Shown here: piece after piece, positions 14,355-18,804 of the stretch | Numbering within the stretch: the first letter of the stretch is position 1 | Layout: every line of letters begins with the position of its first letter | Source: Panacagrimonas sp041635265 | GTDB lineage: Bacteria; Pseudomonadota; Gammaproteobacteria; Nevskiales; Nevskiaceae | Direction: 5' to 3' | Length of the DNA stretch: 18,804 nt | Assembly (NCBI GenBank): GCA_041635265.1 | Contig: JBFJJV010000048.1 | Span: 1 to 18,804, forward strand | Notes under the pieces: model-generated | What the model was told of the DNA's origin: nothing | The model's input: only the letters and a program-made list of their open reading frames with translations | Database searches by the model: none | Translations under genes and position numbers: made by a program

Positions 14355-15313
14355 CCCCTTGGGTGCACCAGAGTGGCCAGCTCCGAGCGGCTGCTGACGC
14401 CCAGCTTTCGGTAAATTCGGTAGAGATGGTTGGCCACCGTTGAAGGCGCGATACCGATCTTGCGCGCGGCCTGTTTAAACGAGAGTCCCTGGGCCACCGA
14501 GATCACGACTTCCCGTTCGCGCGAGGTCAGGCCGTCGAGCGGCCCTGCCTGCCATATCTGCAGCATGAACAGCTCGCCCATTTTTTCGCAGCTGACACAG
14601 AGCTTGCCGTGGGTCGTCCGTTCGCCCGGTTGGGGCACGGGGAAAGGCAGGGAGATACCGCGTTCGGGAAATTCCTCGTCAAGCAGATCGTGAAAGCGCG
14701 GTTGTGCTTCGTGATACATGCCGTGTCTATCCACCAGCGCCGAACCATGGCCTTCGACCATGTCGGTATTGCGCATCAGGTGTACAAAGAAGCTGTGCGA
14801 TGCGGCTTCAAACAGATGCAGGGTGATGCGCTGCTGCAGCCCTTTTTCTACTGCAGTGAAGTGCCTGGAGGGGTCGCGGCGGTATAGCGACACCAACGAA
14901 TACAGGCCGCTCCGATCGTCTCGGTGGCCGGTCGCGAGGATGCGCTCGATACGAAAAGGTGCGAATGCTTTTTTGTAGATTTCAGAGGCGTGAAAAGCCT
15001 GGTCATCGAGAACGCTTTCCATGTCTACCGGGCTGCCCAGATTGGCAACAATCTTCGGCAACAGCGGATTGATTCCTGCCGTGTCCTCCAAGCGCTTGGG
15101 GAATTCCTCGGGCAGTCCAATCGTGGTGGTCGTATGGAATCTCAGATCCGTCGCCGTGCCGCTACCCCATAAGGCAGCGTCGCAGGGGATCAGCTTGCTG
15201 ACCTGCTCCAGCGCCCAGGTGCGGAAGCGCGCGGGCGGCGCGACGAGGGCGCCGCCATACAGTTTGGCGATAAAGGTGTCGGTAGCGTTGTGTGTGTCGG
15301 CGCGCGCGTCCAT
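14351..15313 (-). CDS. LuxR-type transcriptional regulator, uncharacterised sensor domain
   Basis: This 320-residue protein ends in a LuxR/GerE DNA-binding domain at residues 262-316: LTSREREVVISVAQG, then FKQAARKIGIAPSTVANHLYRIYRKLGV and SRSELATL. The first 250 residues have no domain I can name. They are mostly helical and moderately hydrophobic, with a later stretch (ALVDRHGMYHEAQPRFHDLL) that looks PAS-like. No autoinducer-binding signature or response-regulator receiver domain is evident. The start at 15313 is the only early Met; the next one is near residue 98. It lies 69 bases downstream of a minus-strand membrane-protein gene and may be cotranscribed with it. It is convergent with rlmH, with overlapping stop codons. 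The ligand and targets are unknown. Confidence 0.85.
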   Translation of the reverse strand: MDARADTHNATDTFIAKLYGGALVAPPARFRTWALEQVSKLIPCDAALWGSGTATDLRFHTTTTIGLPEEFPKRLEDTAGINPLLPKIVANLGSPVDMESVLDDQAFHASEIYKKAFAPFRIERILATGHRDDRSGLYSLVSLYRRDPSRHFTAVEKGLQQRITLHLFEAASHSFFVHLMRNTDMVEGHGSALVDRHGMYHEAQPRFHDLLDEEFPERGISLPFPVPQPGERTTHGKLCVSCEKMGELFMLQIWQAGPLDGLTSREREVVISVAQGLSFKQAARKIGIAPSTVANHLYRIYRKLGVSSRSELATLVHPRG

Positions 15314-15382
15314 CGTCTGGAATCTAGCAGGACCGCGTCGACTGTGCGACGTCGGACGGAAAATGTGACGGGCGCCGTCCCA
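15314..15382 (-). other. Short gap with two small inverted repeats upstream of the LuxR-type gene
   Basis: Reading the plus strand, CGTCG (15336-15340) pairs with CGACG (15347-15351), and GGACGG (15354-15359) pairs with CCGTCC (15375-15380). They lie between the stop of the membrane-protein gene and the start of the LuxR-type gene. The first could be an operator half-site pair and the second a weak terminator or attenuator. Neither is followed by a T-run on the minus strand. Evidence for function is weak. Confidence 0.25.
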
Positions 15383-15784
15383 TCATCCCTTGCCAAAGCA
15401 GGCCCGGAACTGTGCGATCGCGCCGAGTCCCTCGCTCAGCACAAACAGCCACAGCACCGGCGGCGCGTCTTGCACTACGACAAACCAGACGATGAGGGCG
15501 GAAACCGCAGTGCGACCGAGCGCGTCGATCATCGCCAGCAAACCAATCGGGTGCAGCAAGCGCGCAAAAGCCCAGACAGCGACCAGAATGCCGGACAGAT
15601 TGACGAAGAACATCTGGATCGGCGCGAATTCGGGCTGCTCGTGCGCAAAGCCCATCGCGCTGTTGAGCCCGTAGAGCAAGGACAGAAAGGCGTTCGCCGT
15701 GAGCGGAATCGCCAGAGCGATCACGCTGGTGTCCAAAAATGCCCAGAAACGAATGGTTCCAGCAGAGACGTGGTCGTATTTCAT
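15383..15784 (-). CDS. Four-helix membrane protein of unknown function
   Basis: This 133-residue protein has four likely transmembrane segments (about residues 13-38, 55-77, 79-104 and 108-126), with short loops and few charged residues. I do not recognise its family. The clean hydrophobic pattern supports this frame over the plus-strand frame across the same bases, which is an extension of the tgt reading frame with a charged, low-complexity translation. It is divergent from tgt, with 48 bases between the starts, and upstream of the LuxR-type gene on the same strand. That context suggests regulation by, or joint expression with, the regulator. No clear ribosome site precedes the ATG at 15784. 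Confidence 0.7.
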   Translation of the reverse strand: MKYDHVSAGTIRFWAFLDTSVIALAIPLTANAFLSLLYGLNSAMGFAHEQPEFAPIQMFFVNLSGILVAVWAFARLLHPIGLLAMIDALGRTAVSALIVWFVVVQDAPPVLWLFVLSEGLGAIAQFRACFGKG

Positions 15785-15832
15785 GAGGAGAAAATTGCTT
15801 GCGGCTGGAATGATTGGCTTCTGAGCCTGACA

Positions 15833-16969
15833 ATGCCGCTTTCCCCTGTCCAGCCCACTACTTCCAACGTGCAGTTTGAACTTTTAACGACCGATGGCGA
15901 TGCGCGCCGTGGCCAACTCGATTTCGGCGAGCGCGGCAGTGTGCAGACCCCGGCATTCATGCCCGTGGGCACCTATGGTACTGTCAAAGGCCTGACGCCC
16001 AGCGAGGTGCGCGACAGCGGCGCCGAGATTTTGCTGGGCAATACATTCCACCTGATGCTCAGGCCCGGTGCCGAGACCATGCAGGAACTCGGTGGCCTGC
16101 ATAAATTCATGGACTGGGACGGCCCCATCCTGACTGACTCCGGCGGCTTTCAGGTCTGGAGTCTGTCCGGCCTGCGCAAGATCAGCGAGGAAGGGGTGAA
16201 ATTCGCCTCGCCGATCAACGGCGACAAGGTCTTCCTCACCCCGGAGCGCTCTATCCAGATCCAGCATGCGCTGGGCTCCGACATCATCATGCAGTTTGAC
16301 GAATGCACGGCGCACCCGGCAACCGACACCCAGGTTCGTCAGTCGATGGAGATGAGTGCGCGCTGGGCACTGCGCTGCAAGAGCGAGCACGGCAGCCAGT
16401 ACGGCGCGTTGTTCGGTATCGTTCAGGGCGGCATGTCCAAGACTTTTCGCCGGCAGTCGCTGCGGTCGCTGGTCGACATCGGATTCGACGGCTATGCCCT
16501 CGGCGGTTTGTCGGTGGGCGAAACCGAAGAGGAGCGTCTCTACGTGCTCGACGCCATCGGCCGCGAACTGCCATCCGACAAGCCGCACTATCTGATGGGC
16601 GTGGGCAAGCCGCGGGACCTGGTGCAGGCAGTGGCGCGCGGGATCGACATGTTCGACTGTGTCATGCCGACCCGTAATGCCCGCAACGGCCATCTGTTTA
16701 CCTCGCAGGGCGTGCTCAAGCTGCGCAATGCGCAGTATCGAACCGACCCCGCACCGCTCGACCCGGACTGCGACTGTCACACCTGTCAGCGCTATTCTCG
16801 GGCTTATCTCCATCATCTGGATCGATGCAATGAGATGCTCGGCGGGCGCCTCAATACCATTCATAATCTGCGTTACTACCAGCGTCTGATGGCGCGCATT
16901 CGCAGCGCCATCGAAGGTGGACATTTCGAGACCTTTGCACAGGATTTTCTGGCCGGCCCGGAAGCCTGA
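15833..16969 (+). CDS. tgt: tRNA-guanine transglycosylase (queuosine synthesis)
   Basis: The 378-residue enzyme exchanges guanine-34 for preQ1 in tRNAs with GUN anticodons. Catalytic Asp102 (ILTDSGGFQVWS) and nucleophile Asp275 (GIDMFDCVMPTRNARNGHLF) are present. The zinc site is Cys313, Cys315, Cys318 and His344 (CDCHTC...NTIHNL). The E. coli protein is 375 residues. The ATG at 15833 gives an N-terminus slightly longer than that of E. coli (MPLSPVQPTT before NVQFELLTTDG). The frame stays open upstream to 15290, but that part overlaps the membrane-protein gene and has no Tgt similarity. The ribosome site is weak. The usual neighbours queA, yajC and secDF are missing on both sides; a minus-strand regulator pair lies upstream and a metallopeptidase gene downstream. 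Confidence 0.96.
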   Translation: MPLSPVQPTTSNVQFELLTTDGDARRGQLDFGERGSVQTPAFMPVGTYGTVKGLTPSEVRDSGAEILLGNTFHLMLRPGAETMQELGGLHKFMDWDGPILTDSGGFQVWSLSGLRKISEEGVKFASPINGDKVFLTPERSIQIQHALGSDIIMQFDECTAHPATDTQVRQSMEMSARWALRCKSEHGSQYGALFGIVQGGMSKTFRRQSLRSLVDIGFDGYALGGLSVGETEEERLYVLDAIGRELPSDKPHYLMGVGKPRDLVQAVARGIDMFDCVMPTRNARNGHLFTSQGVLKLRNAQYRTDPAPLDPDCDCHTCQRYSRAYLHHLDRCNEMLGGRLNTIHNLRYYQRLMARIRSAIEGGHFETFAQDFLAGPEA

Positions 16970-16981
16970 AGCGCGGATGGA

Positions 16982-17009
16982 TTAAGCGCCGTCCACTAGG
17001 GGTTACACT
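16982..17009 (+). promoter_or_regulatory. Possible promoter of the ypfJ-type gene
   Basis: TACACT (17004-17009) resembles a -10 box, and TTAAGC (16982-16987) is a poor -35 match 16 bases upstream. It lies in the 69-base gap after tgt and before the ribosome site GGAGGA (17025-17030). The -35 match is only 3/6, so this is a weak prediction; readthrough from tgt is equally possible. Confidence 0.2.
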
Positions 17010-17038
17010 CCTTGCAGAAGAATCGGAGGAGCTTGCCC

Positions 17039-17920
17039 ATGCGCTGGAAAGTCGGTCGCAAAAGCGACAACGTGGTTGATCTGCGTCGCAGCGGCGGCGC
17101 CCGCCGGGGTCGCGGCCTGGGTCTGGGTAGCGGCAAGATGGGCCTGGGCGGTATCGCCGCCGTCGTCGTCATCGGCCTGCTGCTGGGCAAGAACCCGATG
17201 GAAATGCTGGGGCTGGTCTCGCAGATGCAGGGTGGCGGCGAGCAAGCGCAGCAGGGGCAGCCGATCCCCGCCGGTGACGAGACCGCCGAATTTGTCGCCG
17301 TGATCCTGGGCGAAACCGAAGATGTGTGGACGCCGATCTTCCAGCAGGCCGGTCTGCGCTATGAGCGGCCCAAACTCAATCTGTTTTCCGGCGCCGTCAA
17401 CACCGCCTGCGGCAGCGCCAGCTCGGCTTCCGGTCCTTTCTACTGTCCTGGCGATCATGACGTCTATATCGACCTCAGTTTCTTCAAGGAAATGCAGCAG
17501 AAGATGGGTGGTGGTGGCGACTTCGCCTATGCCTATGTCATCGCCCATGAAGTGGGGCATCACGTACAGACCCTGCTCGGCGTTTCCGCCAAGGTCAACG
17601 AAGCCCGCCGCCGCGGACAGGACATCAAAGGCGACGGCGGTCTGCTGGTTCGACAAGAACTGCAGGCCGACTGTTACGCCGGCGTCTGGGCCAATATTTC
17701 ACAGGCCAAGCACGACTGGCTCGAAGCCGGCGATATTGAAGAAGCACTCAACACCGCCAGCGCCATCGGTGACGATCATCTGCAAAAACAGGCACAGGGC
17801 AGGGTGGTGCCGGATGCGTTTTCACACGGTACTTCACAACAGCGTGTGCGCTGGTTCAAAGCCGGCTTTGCCAGCGGTGATCCGAATCAGTGCGATACAT
17901 TTGGGACGGCGCGCTTGTGA
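17039..17920 (+). CDS. ypfJ: YpfJ-type neutral zinc metallopeptidase
   Basis: This 293-residue protein belongs to the putative neutral zinc metallopeptidase family (YpfJ, Zn_peptidase). It has a basic N-terminus (MRWKVGRKSDNVVDLRRSGG), one hydrophobic segment near residues 38-52 and a catalytic domain facing the periplasm by analogy. Family motifs are NLFSGAVNTACGSASSASGPFYCPGD, the zinc-binding HEVGHH with His170, Glu171 and His174, and RQELQADCYAGVW with probable third ligand Glu207. The C-terminal SHGTSQQRVRWFKAGFASG is also typical. Start 17039 is preferred over a TTG at 17012, which lies upstream of the strong GGAGGA ribosome site eight bases before the ATG. The biological substrate is not known for this family. 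It follows tgt by 69 bases. Confidence 0.93.
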   Translation: MRWKVGRKSDNVVDLRRSGGARRGRGLGLGSGKMGLGGIAAVVVIGLLLGKNPMEMLGLVSQMQGGGEQAQQGQPIPAGDETAEFVAVILGETEDVWTPIFQQAGLRYERPKLNLFSGAVNTACGSASSASGPFYCPGDHDVYIDLSFFKEMQQKMGGGGDFAYAYVIAHEVGHHVQTLLGVSAKVNEARRRGQDIKGDGGLLVRQELQADCYAGVWANISQAKHDWLEAGDIEEALNTASAIGDDHLQKQAQGRVVPDAFSHGTSQQRVRWFKAGFASGDPNQCDTFGTARL

Positions 17921-17964
17921 GTACGGTCGGATCACTCGGCGTTCGGCGAGTTGGTGAATAACTC

Positions 17965-18543
17965 ATGCCCAAACAAAACCCTTTTTATGTTTATGCCTTG
18001 AAGGATCCGCGGCAAAAGCCCGCGAAGCCTTTTTATATTGGCAAGGGCACCGGCAACCGAGCATGGGAGCATCAGGACCAGGTCGAAGACTCGGAGAAGG
18101 GTCTGGTGATCCAAAAGATTCTCGAGGACGGGTTTAAAGTCCTGCATACCGTGCTGGCGGACAACCTCACCGAGGAGCAAGCGCTAAAGTTGGAAGCGGA
18201 GCTGATATCGGCTTTCGGAGTGAGGTGCCAAGGCGGATTGCTCACGAATCGCGTCAAACCTAATCCGAACACAATCAGGAAACGAATTAAGGTTAACGTT
18301 CCCGACGGGTGCTACGAGCGGGCGCAGATGGGACTCGACTTCATCAAATCGGCTGTGATGGAACTTGCCAAGGCCAATCCAGGCGGCATAGGAAACTCAG
18401 ACGCAGCCAAGTACCTTGGACTTCAATCTAATTATGGCGGAGGTTCGAAAGACTATCTTAGCTACAGTGTCCTTGGGCTGCTCATGAAAGAAGGGCGCAT
18501 CGAAAGAACGGAGAGGCGTAAGCATGTCGCAAAATCGGAGTAA
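17965..18543 (+). CDS. GIY-YIG nuclease with an uncharacterised C-terminal domain
   Basis: The 192-residue protein begins with a GIY-YIG domain of the LEM-3-like type: FYVYAL (residues 7-12), FYIGKGTG with Arg32 and His36 (23-36), Glu77/Glu79 in KLEAELI as metal ligand, and Asn95 in LLTN. The catalytic set looks complete, so DNA cleavage is plausible. Residues about 120-185 form a second region (LDFIKSAVMELAKANPGGIG, AAKYLGLQSNYGG, SKDYLSYSVLGLLMKEGRI) that looks like a winged-helix DNA-binding module and reminds me of C-terminal modules of some restriction-type nucleases. I cannot name it. Codon use is more AT-rich than in neighbouring genes, and it lies beside a palindromic repeat, which suggests acquisition by transfer. 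No methyltransferase or toxin partner is in the window. No clear ribosome site precedes it. Confidence 0.82.
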   Translation: MPKQNPFYVYALKDPRQKPAKPFYIGKGTGNRAWEHQDQVEDSEKGLVIQKILEDGFKVLHTVLADNLTEEQALKLEAELISAFGVRCQGGLLTNRVKPNPNTIRKRIKVNVPDGCYERAQMGLDFIKSAVMELAKANPGGIGNSDAAKYLGLQSNYGGGSKDYLSYSVLGLLMKEGRIERTERRKHVAKSE

Positions 18544-18647
18544 TTCGCCTAAAAAATTGTTGAAGCGGTGGTTTGATCTCAGCACATTCCTGCTTCCGCA
18601 AAAACAAGCATCATCTAAAACACAGCTAAGCTTGAGCAATAGCTAAT
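18544..18647. other. AT-rich non-coding stretch after the GIY-YIG gene
   Basis: About 100 bases of lower-GC sequence without a credible gene or a T-run hairpin. AGCTAA occurs twice (18624-18629 and 18641-18646) around AAGCTT, but the repeats are too short to interpret. Together with the adjacent palindromic element and the GIY-YIG gene, the base composition differs from the rest of the window. Confidence 0.35.
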
Positions 18648-18747
18648 GTAGGGCGGGTTAGCCGCTTCATCGCGTAAGCCGCCATAGCTTGGAATCACAG
18701 CACGGTGGCTTACGCCCAGTAATAAAAACGCGGCTAACCAACCTTAC
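18648..18747. repeat. Nested palindromic repeat element, MITE/REP-like
   Basis: The outer arms 18648-18665 (GTAGGGCGGGTTAGCCGC) and 18730-18747 (GCGGCTAACCAACCTTAC) pair at 16 of 18 positions, counting one G-U pair. Inside them, 18672-18683 (GCGTAAGCCGCC) pairs with 18704-18715 (GGTGGCTTACGC) at all 12 positions, one of them G-U, around a 20-base loop. The result is a two-tier cruciform of about 100 bases. The GTAGGGNGGNTTAG-type ends resemble a short dispersed palindrome I recall from many proteobacterial intergenic regions. No transposase gene is nearby, and no target-site duplication is obvious. If it is a mobile repeat, other copies should exist in the genome. Confidence 0.75.
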
Positions 18748-18786
18748 GAAGCTGCGGTTTTGTGGTGCATACATAAGGGGCGTGTA

Positions 18787-18804
18787 ATGGACGTACTCAT
18801 TCAA
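18787..18804 (+). CDS. Possible start of a gene cut by the window edge
   Basis: ATG GAC GTA CTC ATT CAA reads MDVLIQ to the end of the window. AAGGGG (18775-18780) lies six bases upstream, a good ribosome-binding distance. Six codons are too few to identify a product, and the call rests on the ribosome site and position alone. Confidence 0.35.

Noticed and set aside
15290..15832. N-terminal extension of tgt by 181 codons
   Set aside because: The translation is charged and low in complexity, has no similarity to Tgt, and overlaps a well-patterned membrane-protein gene on the other strand. Normal Tgt length is restored by starting at 15833.
15884..16924. Long minus-strand open frame (346 codons) opposite tgt
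   Set aside because: It is the complement of conserved tgt codons in GC-rich DNA and has no recognisable motif or membrane pattern.
1..18804. CRISPR array, rRNA genes, insertion sequence or phage genes
   Set aside because: No regularly spaced repeats, rRNA-like sequence, transposase or integrase motifs or structural phage proteins were seen on either strand.

Overview
The window looks like chromosomal DNA from a GC-rich gammaproteobacterium. The gene order holA-proA-nadD-rsfS-rlmH, the close match of PrlC, Tgt, RlmH and RsfS to their enterobacterial and pseudomonad counterparts, and a Vibrio VolA-type surface lipase all point that way. A relative of the Nevskiales/Solimonas type is plausible but is inference only. 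No rRNA, tRNA, CRISPR array, phage or insertion sequence was found.

Layout. (1) 180-2055: a tight three-gene operon of membrane proteins: a LemA-family protein, a small single-pass protein of unknown function, and a GIDE-domain protein that also carries a textbook EF-hand. A strong hairpin (109-148) precedes it. (2) 2197-4281: oligopeptidase A (prlC), with a perfect 12-bp inverted repeat in its upstream gap. (3) 4338-5873: aerobic glycerol-3-phosphate dehydrogenase (glpD). (4) 6056-10149: a two-gene operon of a VolA/Pla-1-type lipase lipoprotein and a DUF1302 outer-membrane protein, joined by an ATGA stop/start overlap and closed by a good terminator hairpin. (5) 10270-14354: housekeeping genes holA (GTG start), proA (ATGA overlap), nadD, rsfS (overlaps nadD) and rlmH (TTG start). 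(6) 14351-15784, minus strand: a four-helix membrane protein followed by a LuxR-type regulator, whose stop codon overlaps that of rlmH. (7) 15833-17920: tgt, without its usual queA/yajC/secDF neighbours, then a YpfJ-type neutral zinc metallopeptidase. (8) 17965 to the end: an accessory GIY-YIG nuclease with more AT-rich codon use, a nested palindromic repeat of about 100 bp, and the first codons of a possible further gene.

How parts may work together. The lipase and DUF1302 protein would act at the cell surface and outer membrane on exogenous lipids. GlpD just upstream could take up the glycerol-3-phosphate branch of lipid breakdown. This makes 4.3-10.15 kb a candidate lipid-scavenging locus, although the glpD link rests only on adjacency. 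The LemA/GIDE operon is a candidate envelope system with a possible calcium input. The most unusual items are the VolA-DUF1302 pairing, the GIDE/EF-hand fusion and the GIY-YIG protein with a conserved-looking C-terminal domain.
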